From assembly GCF_000513115.1 (NCBI RefSeq), contig NZ_BAUU01000001.1:124001-188000 (forward strand): a stretch of 64,000 nucleotides of DNA, given 5' to 3'. This document shows positions 47,898 to 56,607 of the stretch, one piece after another. A program made the translations under genes and the position numbers. How positions within the stretch are numbered: position 1 is the first letter of the stretch; every line of letters starts with the position of its first letter. The notes below the pieces were generated by a model that saw nothing but the letters and a program-made list of their open reading frames with translations, had not been told where the DNA came from and did not search any database. This DNA is from Halalkalibacter hemicellulosilyticusJCM 9152. Its GTDB lineage: Bacteria; Bacillota; Bacilli; Bacillales; Bacillaceae_D.

Positions 47898-50193
47898 ATG
47901 ATGACAGATAAGGCGAGAGAGCTAGTTAGTCAAATGACATTAGAAGAAAAGGCAGGGCTTTGCTCTGGTCTTGATTTTTGGCATTTGAAAGGGGTAGAAC
48001 GATTAGGAATTCCATCGGTTATGGTGACAGACGGCCCGCATGGCTTACGTAAGCAAAGGTTAGGGGCTGATCATTTAGGCTTGCATGATAGTGTACCAGC
48101 AACGTGCTTTCCTTCAGCTGCTGGAATGGCGAGCTCTTGGAATCGGAGTTTGATTGAACGAGTTGGTATTGCTTTAGGTGAAGAGTGTCAAGCTGAGGAT
48201 GTCGCTGTGTTGTTAGGACCTGGTGCAAATATTAAACGATCACCGTTATGTGGACGCAATTTTGAATATTTCTCAGAAGATCCTTATCTTTCGTCTGAAA
48301 TGGCTGCAAATCATATTAAAGGTGTGCAAAGTCAAGGGATAGGAACGTCCCTTAAGCACTTTGCTGCGAATAATCAGGAACACCGGAGAATGTCGACAGA
48401 TGCGATTATTGATGAGAGAACGTTGCGTGAAATTTATTTGGCGAGCTTTGAAGGGGCTGTTAAGCAATCACAACCGTGGACGGTGATGTGTGCTTATAAT
48501 AAGGTGAATGGTGAATTTGCTTCAGAAAGTAAAACGCTTTTACAAGATATATTGAAGGAAGAATGGGGCTTTGAAGGCTTTGTCGTCTCCGATTGGGGAG
48601 CTGTTAATGAGCGTGATGAAGCTGTGAAAAATGGCCTTGAGCTTGAAATGCCAGCTAGTCAAGGGATTGGCGAGAATAAGGTTATTGCTGCTGTGAAGGA
48701 AGGACGTTTATCGGAAGAAAAGTTGAATGCTGCTGTAGAACGCATCGTTCGAATTATCCTCAAATCGGTTGAGGAGAAGAAAGAGAGTGCATCGTATGAT
48801 CAGGAGGAGCATCATCAATTAGCTCGTGAGGCAGCGCGTGAAAGTATGGTTTTATTAAAGAATGAAGGTCAATTCCTTCCATTGAAAAAAGAAGGCAAGA
48901 TTGCGGTTATCGGTGAGTTTGCCAAAGCTCCGCGTTACCAAGGAGGAGGAAGCTCACATATTAATCCGACGAAGCTAGAAGATATTGTTGAAGAGGTAGA
49001 GAAAACCGTTAGTGAAGGGGCAACGGTAACGTATGCTCAAGGGTATCATCGTGATCAAGATACGATTGATGAACAATTAATTAAGGACGCAAAGCGTGTA
49101 GCGGCAGAAGCAGATACAGTGATTCTATTCGTCGGCCTTCCTGACCGCTATGAATCAGAAGCTACGATCGCCAGCATTTAAATATACCAGAGAATCATCA
49201 GCGTTTAATTGAAGAGGTTGCGACAGTAAATGAAAATATTGTTGCGGTTTTAAGTAACGGTGCTCCGATTGAAATGCCATGGTTAGGGAAGGTGAGGGGG
49301 CTGCTTGAAGCCTACCTAGGCGGTCAAGCACTTGGAGGAGCTATTGCTGATTTGTTATTCGGTGATGTAAATCCAAGTGGTAAATTAGCGGAAACTTTCC
49401 CAGAAAGACTAAGCGACAACCCATCTTACCTTTACTTCCCGGGAGATGGTGATCGCGTAGAGTATCGTGAAGGGATTTATGTCGGATATCGTTATTATGA
49501 TACAAAAAAGGTTAAGCCACTGTTCCCATTTGGTTTTGGTTTAAGCTATACAACATTCGACTATCAAAATTTAACCGTTAGCCAAAAGAAGATAAGTGAT
49601 ACAGATTCTGTGATATGTACGGTTCAGGTGAAGAATACAGGTAGTGTCGCAGGAAAAGAAGTTGTGCAACTATATGTTAAGGATGTCGCAAGTCGAATAA
49701 GTCGTCCTGAAAAAGAGCTTAAAGGCTTTGTGAAGGTTGACTTACAACCAGGTGAAGAAAAAACAGTAGAGTTTACGCTAAATAAACGTTCGTTTGCTTA
49801 CTATGATACAGAGTTGGCGGATTGGCATGTGGAAAGCGGTGATTTTACGATTCTAATCGGAAAAAATTCTAATGATATCGTGTTAACTGAAACGATTACG
49901 GTGGAGTCAACAAAAGAGAAGCCATTTAACGTTCACCGAAATACGATCGTTGGTGATTTGTTAGATAATCCGAAAGTAGCACCACTCGCGAAGCAGCTGT
50001 TAGCTGAGGCGCAGAGGGATAGTCCATTCGCGAGTGCAGCGGCAGAAGAAGAGGGGGATATGCTGAAATGATGGCGGCGATGATGAGATACATGCCGTTA
50101 CGAGCTCTGTCGAACTTTAGTAATGGACAGCTAACAGAAGAGAGGCTTCAAGCGATGATTAGCCAGTTAAATGAGGCAGTCACTAATGGTTAA
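47898..50193 (+). CDS. GH3 beta-glucosidase (two frameshifts)
   Basis: About 765-residue family 3 beta-glycosidase when repaired, cytosolic (no signal peptide). The first domain contains VTDGPHGLR, the [12 protein letters not shown] region and the nucleophile motif VVSDWGAV (Asp232). The second (alpha/beta)6 domain contains [11 protein letters not shown] and [10 protein letters not shown]; a fibronectin-like C-domain follows ([21 protein letters not shown]). Break 1 near 49161: one extra G restores [21 protein letters not shown]. Break 2 at 50066-50068: one extra A appends a 41-residue tail ([20 protein letters not shown]..). Start ATG 47898 or 47901 follows GGAGG. Controlled by the AraC site and cre upstream. 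Confidence 0.88.
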
Positions 50194-50202
50194 ATAAGTA
50201 AA

Positions 50203-50309
50203 GCACGTTAACGTCTTTTCTTAACTGTATCGTGCGTAGTTGTTACAAGGTTTTAAGTTTTTCTGAAAGTGGGGTTCTTTCAGGAAACGTAACGAACGAA
50301 GCCGATGCC
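50203..50309 (-). repeat. Family B intergenic repeat, reverse orientation
   Basis: On the - strand: GGCATCGGCTTCG..GTTACG, a CTGAAAG/CTTTCAG hairpin around AACCCCA, CCTTGTAACAACTACGCAC, and TTAAGAAAAGACG. Same block order as the copy at 13459-13580. Confidence 0.65.
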
Positions 50310-50393
50310 ACCTGAGAATTCACTTACACCTTCCTTTGTTCAACTTCTTAAAAATTTCTAAGTTCTTCTTTTCGAAAAGAAATGATCATAATG

Positions 50394-50435
50394 GGTGTTC
50401 GTACAAGTTATAACGTACGAACACCTCTGTTTTTT
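50394..50435 (+). terminator. Terminator between GH3 and the kinase gene
   Basis: GGTGTTCGTAC (50394-50404) pairs perfectly with GTACGAACACC (50415-50425), loop of ten, then TTTTTT (50430-50435). It argues against any kinase start upstream of it. Confidence 0.9.
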
Positions 50436-50504
50436 CGTTTGAAAATGGTAGAAGGCATTTATGGTATGATAGGAGCATTCCGGCATGAAGAAGGTGAGTC
50501 CCAC

Positions 50505-52255
50505 ATGAGTCCAAAGAAGTGGCTTAGAGCCCTTTATATATATATTAATAGTCGTTTGTATTATAAATTAATCATTGCCGTGATGATCTTGGTCACGTTA
50601 CCGATTGTCATTGTGACAACATGGGCTACGTACTATTCGACGAAAAATATGGTTGATGAGATTTTTACGACGAATACGTCCGGTGTACAGCAAGCAAGCT
50701 CTATTATTACGGAGAAATTTGATGCAATTGATCGAGTCATGCATTCATTAGTTATGGATGGTCATTTTATTACTCAATTTAAAGAGCTGTCACATGAAGA
50801 TTCATACAGAAGGCATGGAGCTACTTTGACGATAGAAAGTACACTCTATTCTCTCCATTATACGAACAGAGAGCGTATAAGGTCGATTACGTTGTTTGCA
50901 GATGAGGCACCACAAATTATTAGCATTGGTGATCAAGAGCGTTCATTGCTAACATGGCCTTCTATTGAACCTACTCCCCATTATCAATTTATGAATCATT
51001 ATCGCGATCAAACCTTCTCCTTTATGAGGAGCATTAATCAGTTTGAAACAAGACAGAGCATCGGTAGTATTATCATTGATGTTGAATGGGACATTATTCA
51101 AGAAAACATGGATATGTTGAAAACAGAAGAAGAGAGTGCCGTGTTTTTAATGGGTGAGGAAGGTGAGCTATTGCATCAGCCTTATCACGAACAGTCCATT
51201 GATCGTCATCTTTTTCAAGATGTTCAAGAAGCTATAAAAAAATCAGAAGAACACAGGTCCTATTTAACGCTTGATGATTCGTATGTATTCTTTGATGAGA
51301 TTAATAATGGCAATATGTATATTGTTAAAGTATTCCCGAAATCAATTGTGTTCGCTAGTTCGATGCAGATTGTTCGTATCGGTCTTTTCGTAGCGCTCAT
51401 TGCATGATTTTCGCCTTTGTTTTTACGTTGATTTTCTCAAGTACGATTACAAAGCCGATTCGAAAGCTTGCTAATGAGATGGAGCAGGTAGAGAAGGAGA
51501 ATTTCCAAACGACAACAAGGTTGTCGAACCGAACAGATGAAGTAGGCCGATTAGAGCGAAGTTATTCTTATATGATTAATCGCATTAAGCAATTAATTGA
51601 TCAGGAATACAAGAGTGAAATTGAAAAGAAGGATGCCCAATTAATTGCTTTACAATCAAAAGTAAATCCGCACTTTCTCTATAATACGCTGCAACTTATT
51701 GGTGACCGGGCATTTGCCAATAAAGGTGAACAAGTATATGAAATTATTCAAGCGTTAAGTCGCATGTTTCGTTATGTTGTGAAACAGCAAAAAACGTTAG
51801 TGACGATATCCGAAGAAGTGAACTATTTACAGCACTATTTAGCGATTCAAAAACGACGCTTTGTTGGCAAACTAACAGTTGAAGTGTACGTCGATGAAGA
51901 AGCTGAGGAGGCTGAGCTGCCGGTGTTAACTTTACAGCCGATTGTGGAAAATGCCTTTGTACATGGCTTTGCATCGAGCGTGGATCATTGGGTATTGGAT
52001 ATAAGTGTGCAGGTTGTCTTTGATGAAGTAGAGATTATGATTACAGATAACGGAAAGGGATTAAATGAGGAAAAATTACAGCAGGTAAAGGAACGACTGC
52101 GGAATAGTAATCAAAGACCGCTAGATCAGCAAGATAGCATCGGTGTCACAAATGTTGATTCAAGGATTAAGTTACTTTTTGGACAAGAGTTTGGAGTGGA
52201 AATAGAAAGTTCAGAGGATATTGGGACATCTATTACAATACGGATTCCGAAATAA
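50505..52255 (+). CDS. YesM-type sensor histidine kinase (frameshifted)
   Basis: About 583 residues when repaired. Membrane segments near residues 20-40 and 290-315 flank an extracellular sensor domain; then HAMP (TITKPIRKLANEMEQVEKENF), H-box VNPHFLYNTLQLI, and ATPase motifs LQPIVENAFVHGF, DNGKGLNEEKL, IGVTNVDSRIKLLFG. The frame is lost at 51404 within the second membrane segment: one extra A in TTGCATG gives ..ALIAMIFAFVFTLIF. ATG 50505 follows AAGGTGA and lies after the terminator at 50394. Partner of the regulator 18 bp downstream. Confidence 0.9.
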
Positions 52256-52273
52256 ATGATTGGAGGGATTAGC

Positions 52274-53335
52274 ATGTTACGTGTATTACTTGTCGATGAT
52301 GAAAAATCAGCGTTACAAATGATTAAAAGGTTAGGACGTTGGGATGAATTAGGATTACATGTTGTAGGAGAAACAGCAAACGGTCAGGAAGCGGCTGATT
52401 TTATTCAAAAGGAACAAGTAGACATTGTGATTACGGATATGAATATGCCTGGTGTTGATGGTGTCCAACTATTACGTTTTATCCATGAGAAACATCCTCA
52501 AATTGCTTCAGTTGTGTTAAGTGGTTATGATCAATTCTCTTATTTGCAGCAGGCTATTCGTTCTAATGTTGTGGAATATTTGTTGAAGCCTGTTGATTCT
52601 GATGATCTTCACGCTGCCTTAGGTCGCTGCATTCAACGTTTGGATGAAGAAAGAATGAAGAAACTAGATCATGGCAAGTTAATTAATATTCAATTATTGC
52701 CACTTTTGAATCAATTTAAGGTGCGTATTCATAAAGCATTCCAAGAACGTGATCATTATGAATTAACGAGAAGTTTTAACCAGTTATATAAAGAGATTAT
52801 AGCGACGTGTAAACCAATTGATCAAAGCATTAATTTAAAACTTTACAATGAATTTCTGTTCATTGCTGAAGATCAAATCTATCGTAATAATTTAAATTCT
52901 AGTCAATTTGTTCAAGAGGAGCTTTCGTTGTACAATCCGCAAATGTCGATAGAAGATTTGTTCAATGAGTACATTAAAGTGTATCAACACTTATTTGAGT
53001 ATATTCAAAGGGCAAAAGGTGTGACAGGCAAGTTTAAACTTGAAGAGGTGAAGGAGTATATTGATGTCAATTATAGTCATTCAACGATTTCATTAGGGCA
53101 GCTTTCACAGCAGTTCTATGTGAGCAAGGAGTATTTAAGTAAAGCATTTAAAAAGGAATTTGGTGTGAATGTCACTGAGTATATTATGCAATTACGGATG
53201 GAAAAAGCGAAGGTGCTAATCGTAGATGAAAAAATTAAAATAAAAAATGTTGCAGAAATGGTTGGGTATGAGGATGTGTCCTATTTCTATCGAGTATTCA
53301 AGAAATATCATGGTGTGACACCAGGGCAAGTGTGA
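52274..53335 (+). CDS. YesN-type response regulator with AraC domain
   Basis: 353-residue regulator, shorter than the other two in the window. Receiver residues 1-120 (LRVLLVDDEKSALQMIKRL, phospho-acceptor in VDIVITDMNMPGVDG, VEYLLKPVDSDDL) and AraC domain (ISLGQLSQQFYVSKEYLSKAFKKEFGVNVTEYIMQ, VAEMVGYEDVSYFYRVFKKYHGVTPGQV). ATG 52274 follows GGAGGG. Expected to activate the binding-protein/importer/GH42/GH30 operon that starts at 54281. Confidence 0.92.
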   Translation: MLRVLLVDDEKSALQMIKRLGRWDELGLHVVGETANGQEAADFIQKEQVDIVITDMNMPGVDGVQLLRFIHEKHPQIASVVLSGYDQFSYLQQAIRSNVVEYLLKPVDSDDLHAALGRCIQRLDEERMKKLDHGKLINIQLLPLLNQFKVRIHKAFQERDHYELTRSFNQLYKEIIATCKPIDQSINLKLYNEFLFIAEDQIYRNNLNSSQFVQEELSLYNPQMSIEDLFNEYIKVYQHLFEYIQRAKGVTGKFKLEEVKEYIDVNYSHSTISLGQLSQQFYVSKEYLSKAFKKEFGVNVTEYIMQLRMEKAKVLIVDEKIKIKNVAEMVGYEDVSYFYRVFKKYHGVTPGQV

Positions 53336-53348
53336 GTGGCGGGAAAAG

Positions 53349-53422
53349 TTGAAAGTTTTTCGAATCCTTGTAACGTCTCCGCGCAACGCTTTTAAGAAAA
53401 GACCGCTACTGTGGTTTCTTCT
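53349..53422 (+). repeat. Family B intergenic repeat, shortened copy
   Basis: CCTTGTAACGTCTCCGCGC (53367-53385) followed by the hairpin AAGAAAAGACCGCTACTGTGGTTTCTTC region (53394-53421). It begins the roughly 945-bp gene-free block 53336-54280, which is almost wholly repeats of families A, B and C. Confidence 0.6.
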
Positions 53423-53430
53423 GACACAAT

Positions 53431-53556
53431 CAGATTCCTTATTCCTCTATTTCGGCTTTTATACTTCATTTCTTGTGTTTTTGCTTAAATAGCGGCAGAG
53501 GGGATTCCCTACCCTGTGCTGCGCTTTTTTCAATTAGGGTCAAGAGGATTCCCTAT
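53431..53556 (+). repeat. Family A intergenic repeat, copy 3 (lacks one 5' arm)
   Basis: 5' arm AGATTCCTTATTCCTCTAT (53432-53450), then AAATAGCGGCAGAGGGGATT (53487-53506) and TCAAGAGGATTCCC (53540-53553). Only one 5' arm is present, so it is a shortened version of copies 1, 2 and 4. Confidence 0.65.
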
Positions 53557-53596
53557 TGGTGTGCGCTCTTTCATGCTCCGAGAGACGAAAGAGGAA

Positions 53597-53639
53597 GGCA
53601 CTGAAAAAAAGTACAAATCGACTTTTTCAGTGCCTTTTT
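53597..53639 (+). terminator. Intrinsic terminator in the repeat block
   Basis: GGCACTGAAAAA.. (53597-) pairs with ACTTTTTCAGTGCC (53621-53634), followed by TTTTT. It separates the regulator transcript from the importer operon. Confidence 0.85.
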
Positions 53640-53640
53640 A

Positions 53641-53738
53641 ACGATGGCTTCACTCGTATCAAGCTTTTTAAAACAGGTACCGGTTTGCTCATTGCTTAAA
53701 GGGCACCAATAAGTTAAAACCCAATTTTTCCGGTGACC
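53641..53738 (+). repeat. Family C intergenic repeat
   Basis: CGATGGCTTCACTCGTATCA (53642-53661), AAACAGG, GGTTTGCTCATTGCTTAAAG and GGGCACC, in the same order as the copies at 13591-13681 (reverse) and 38421-38541. Confidence 0.6.
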
Positions 53739-53785
53739 TCACGAAAGAGCGGAGTGCGCCGACGAGTCAGGTGACTTCGTTCGAC

Positions 53786-53968
53786 ATGTGTTCCTCGTTC
53801 CTCTATTCATTCTGTATTTCTTTTTTTACTGTCGTTATGGTCTCCTCATGCCTCTATTTCGGTTTTATGTCTCCCTTTGGCCTTATTTAACTTGAATTGC
53901 GGAATGAGGGTTCCTTTTTCTTCTCAGGAAGCGAGGCTTTTTCGAAATAGAGGAATAAGGATTCCCTT
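53786..53968 (+). repeat. Family A intergenic repeat, copy 4 (complete)
   Basis: Outer arms TTCCTCGTTCCTCTATT (53791-53807) and AAATAGAGGAATAAGGATTC (53945-53964); inner arms GGTCTCCTCATGCCTCTAT (53839-53857) and TGCGGAATGAGGGTTCC (53898-53914). It contains TTCTTCTCAGGAAGCG as in copy 1. The best-preserved copy in the window. Confidence 0.75.
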
Positions 53969-54006
53969 TTGTCCAGTGAAAAGACAGGAGGAGGCATGAC
54001 CGCTTG

Positions 54007-54043
54007 TATGCGGTTCCTTATTCCTCTATTTTCCCAGATAGAG
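54007..54043 (+). repeat. Family A partial copy (5' arm only)
   Basis: TATGCGGTTCCTTATTCCTC followed by TATTTTCCCAGATAG, equivalent to the 5' end of copy 1. It joins directly to a family B copy. Confidence 0.6.
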
Positions 54044-54056
54044 AAGAATCGAGGAA

Positions 54057-54165
54057 GGCGTTGGCTTTGCTCGTTACGCGTTTGTATGAAAGAACACCAC
54101 TTTCATACAAACTTAAAAGCGTTGTAATGGCTCTGCGCAACGCTAGGTGGCTTTTTCTATGTAAG
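54057..54165 (+). repeat. Family B intergenic repeat
   Basis: GGCGTTGGCTTTGCTCGTTA (54058-54077), a TATGAAAG/CTTTCATA hairpin around AACACCA (54086-54108), and GTTGTAATGGCTCTGCGCAAC (quoted in two parts, GTTGTAATGG and CTCTGCGCAAC). The final AAGAAAAGACGC hairpin is replaced by other sequence. Confidence 0.65.
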
Positions 54166-54228
54166 CGGTTTAAAAAAGTGCAATAAAATATATTAACATT
54201 CTCTAATTTTAAAAAGAAAGAACCTTTA

Positions 54229-54247
54229 TATAATGAAAGCGTATTCA
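54229..54247 (+). promoter_or_regulatory. -10 element overlapping a cre-like site
   Basis: TATAAT (54229-54234) runs into TGAAAGCGTATTCA (54234-54247), a 13-of-14 match to the cre consensus. No good -35 is present, consistent with activation by the YesN-type regulator and repression by CcpA. Confidence 0.6.
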
Positions 54248-54280
54248 AAAATAACTTAAAAATAACAAGGGGGTTTCAAA

Positions 54281-55579
54281 ATGAAAAAGCTATTATTGAT
54301 GGTTAGTATCTTGATGATGTTTGTGCTAGTTGCTTGTGGTGGTAATGACACGGATTCGGCGGGAGAGACGACAGAGCCGAATGAAAATGAGCTTCAAGAG
54401 GGTGATTCTGTTGAACTAAGAGTGTTTATTCCGCAACCTCGCTTCAGAGAACAATATGAAAATTACTTTAATCAGTTTTCTGAAAAATATTTAGAAGAAA
54501 CAGGGGTAGAAGTAACCTATCAATTAGAATTTCCTGCTGCCGATCAAGCGACGCAAATTTTACAAACGCGTCTAGCAACAAGTGATAGCCCTGACATCTT
54601 TGTTGTTCATGCGGTTAATGATATACCAGTGTACAATCGAGCAGGCTACCTAGAAGATTTATCAGATGAGCCGTTTGTTGAGAATCTTCTTGATGCTACA
54701 CGAGAAGCGGTGACACATAATGGGGAAGTCGTGGCGCTGCCGTTAGAAACCTTATCTTGGGGTTATTTGTATAACATCGATATGTTTGAAGAGCTTGGTC
54801 TTGAATTACCTGAAACCCTTTCTGAAATGGAAGAAGTGATTCAAGTTCTTGAAGAGAATGACATTACTCCATTTATTGCATCTTACAATGAAGGCTGGAT
54901 TCCGCAGCTATTCTTACCACTTATTACAGGAGCATTAATGGAGACAGAGAACGAAGACTTTATGGAAAGAATGAATAATGATGAAGGCTCATTTGCTGAG
55001 CTAGATGGCTTCTTTGAGGTAATCGATCTTGTTGCTGCACATACGACGTCTCGAGGATTTGAAATTGATGGTGATCAAGGAAGTGCGATGTTTGCTAATG
55101 GTGAGGCGGCGATGTGGGTTCAAGGTCCGTGGTTTGCAGAATCCATTCTTTCTGCCAATGAATCAGTTAACTTTGGCGTAGCGCCGTTACCAATTAATGA
55201 AAATCCTGAGGCGACAATGATTAACTCATCAACAACGACATCATTGGCGGTTTCAAGCTTAAGCGAAAATAAGCGAGTAGCGAAAGATTTACTCAACTAT
55301 ATTTTAGATGAGGACGATTCATCTCAGTTGTTCCAAGACTTAATGTTTAATCAAGTGGCTCATTCGCATGACTTTGATCCATTCCCATGGTTAATTGAAG
55401 CAAATGAGTATATTGTCGACGGACGTGCTTATCAAGATCCAGCGATTCCACAAGCGGTTAAAACGGAATCCGAAAGTGCGCTGCAAAGCTATTTAGCAGG
55501 AAGCTTAGATCAAGATGGAGTAATCCAAGCGCTTGATCGTGCTTGGCAACAAGCCAATCAAGTAAATAGCGATGATTAA
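54281..55579 (+). CDS. CUT1 extracellular sugar-binding lipoprotein
   Basis: 432-residue binding protein. Signal peptide with lipobox LVAC (Cys19), acidic linker, then a cluster-B sugar-binding fold (VELRVFIPQPRFREQYENYFNQFSEKYLEETGVEVTYQLEF, GSAMFANGEAAMWVQGPWFAESI). AAGGGGG precedes ATG. First gene of an operon with two permeases, GH42 and GH30. Ligand unknown; the enzyme set suggests a beta-galactoside or beta-glucoside-containing oligosaccharide. Confidence 0.93.
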   Translation: MKKLLLMVSILMMFVLVACGGNDTDSAGETTEPNENELQEGDSVELRVFIPQPRFREQYENYFNQFSEKYLEETGVEVTYQLEFPAADQATQILQTRLATSDSPDIFVVHAVNDIPVYNRAGYLEDLSDEPFVENLLDATREAVTHNGEVVALPLETLSWGYLYNIDMFEELGLELPETLSEMEEVIQVLEENDITPFIASYNEGWIPQLFLPLITGALMETENEDFMERMNNDEGSFAELDGFFEVIDLVAAHTTSRGFEIDGDQGSAMFANGEAAMWVQGPWFAESILSANESVNFGVAPLPINENPEATMINSSTTTSLAVSSLSENKRVAKDLLNYILDEDDSSQLFQDLMFNQVAHSHDFDPFPWLIEANEYIVDGRAYQDPAIPQAVKTESESALQSYLAGSLDQDGVIQALDRAWQQANQVNSDD

Positions 55580-55590
55580 TTTGTTTCATA

Positions 55591-55623
55591 TGACTCTTGA
55601 GAGCGAAAGGCTCTCTTGAGTCA
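55591..55623 (+). other. Intercistronic hairpin after the binding-protein gene
   Basis: TGACTC-TT-GAGAGC (55591-55604) pairs with GCTCTC-TT-GAGTCA (55610-55623) around loop GAAAG, with a symmetric TT/TT internal loop. No strong U-tract, so an mRNA-stabilising stem is likely. Confidence 0.6.
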
Positions 55624-55656
55624 TCTCCTTTCATAATAAGTAAAGAGGTGGGGAAA

Positions 55657-56607
55657 ATGGCTCAATTAAACAGTGGAGTAAATCAGGTGAATGATCCAAA
55701 GTTTAGAGATAAATGGATGCGGTTAGCGAAAGGAAAGAATAAAGGTACTTTATCGCTTTTCTTATTTTTAGCGCCTGCGCTGTTATTTTACATTACCTTT
55801 TTACTTATACCTGCAATAGGTGGAGCCTACTACAGTTTAACCGATTGGAACGGTCTATCAAGAAGCTCGAATTTTGTTGGTATAAGTAATTATGTAGAAG
55901 CTCTTCGGAATGATCCTGATTTCTTAAATTCATTATGGTTTACGTTAAAGTTAACAGTTGTTATATTGATCGTTCAAAATGTGGTTGCCCTTTTCTTAGC
56001 CGTTATGATTGAATCAAGATCACGAGGTAAAGGGTTATTCCGAACGGTCTTTTTTATGCCAAATATGGTAAGTTTAATCATTAGTGCGTTTATGTGGTAT
56101 TTCATTTTTGTGACGGTTCTACCGCAATTATCTGAGTGGGCGATTCTCACATTTCTCGACCAAGAGTGGCTTGGAAATCCCCAGACTGCTTTTTATTCGA
56201 TCTTAATTGTGTCGTTATGGCGTGGAATTGGTTACATGATGATTATTTATATTGCAGCATTACAAGGTGTTCCAAAGCATTTGAAGGAAGCAGCGGTCAT
56301 TGATGGGGCATCAGCGTTTCAAAGTTTTAGAAATGTTACATTACCAATGATTATGCATGCAATTACGATTTGTTTATTCCTCACACTTAATGAAGCATTC
56401 AGAATCTTTGATGTTGTGTTTGCTTTGACAGGTGGTGGTCCAGGTAGGAGTACACAAGTTATTGCCTTGAATATATACCACGAGGCGTTTTCTGGAAACT
56501 ATCGGTTTGGTTACGCGAGTGCAAAAGCGATGATTTTATTCTTTATCGTATTAGTCATTACAGTTATTCAAGTTTCGGTTATGAAGAGGAGGGAAATTGA
56601 GTCATGA
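55657..56607 (+). CDS. CUT1 sugar ABC transporter permease, MalF type
   Basis: 316-residue permease with six membrane segments (LSLFLFLAPALLFYITFLLIPAIGGAYYSLTDWNG), the loop EAAVIDGASAFQSFRNVTLPM and MalF-type TGGGPGRSTQVIALNIYHEAF. ATG 55657 follows AGGTGGGG; a longer in-frame start at 55597 falls in the intercistronic hairpin. It overlaps the next permease by 4 nt. Confidence 0.93.
   Translation: MAQLNSGVNQVNDPKFRDKWMRLAKGKNKGTLSLFLFLAPALLFYITFLLIPAIGGAYYSLTDWNGLSRSSNFVGISNYVEALRNDPDFLNSLWFTLKLTVVILIVQNVVALFLAVMIESRSRGKGLFRTVFFMPNMVSLIISAFMWYFIFVTVLPQLSEWAILTFLDQEWLGNPQTAFYSILIVSLWRGIGYMMIIYIAALQGVPKHLKEAAVIDGASAFQSFRNVTLPMIMHAITICLFLTLNEAFRIFDVVFALTGGGPGRSTQVIALNIYHEAFSGNYRFGYASAKAMILFFIVLVITVIQVSVMKRREIES

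Noticed and set aside
50382-50504. Upstream start for the kinase at 50505
   Set aside because: The extension covers a perfect intrinsic terminator (50394-50435) and has no ribosome site.
521-51404. Programmed ribosomal frameshifting as the cause of the broken genes
   Set aside because: Sites differ in sequence, lack consistent slippery heptamers or downstream pseudoknots, and affect unrelated families.
13071-54165. CRISPR array or insertion sequence as an explanation of the repeats
   Set aside because: Copies are far apart, there are no regular spacers, no cas genes and no transposase.
54004-54186. Small open frames on both strands in 54004-54248
   Set aside because: They lie on repeats A and B and have no ribosome site or homology that I can see.
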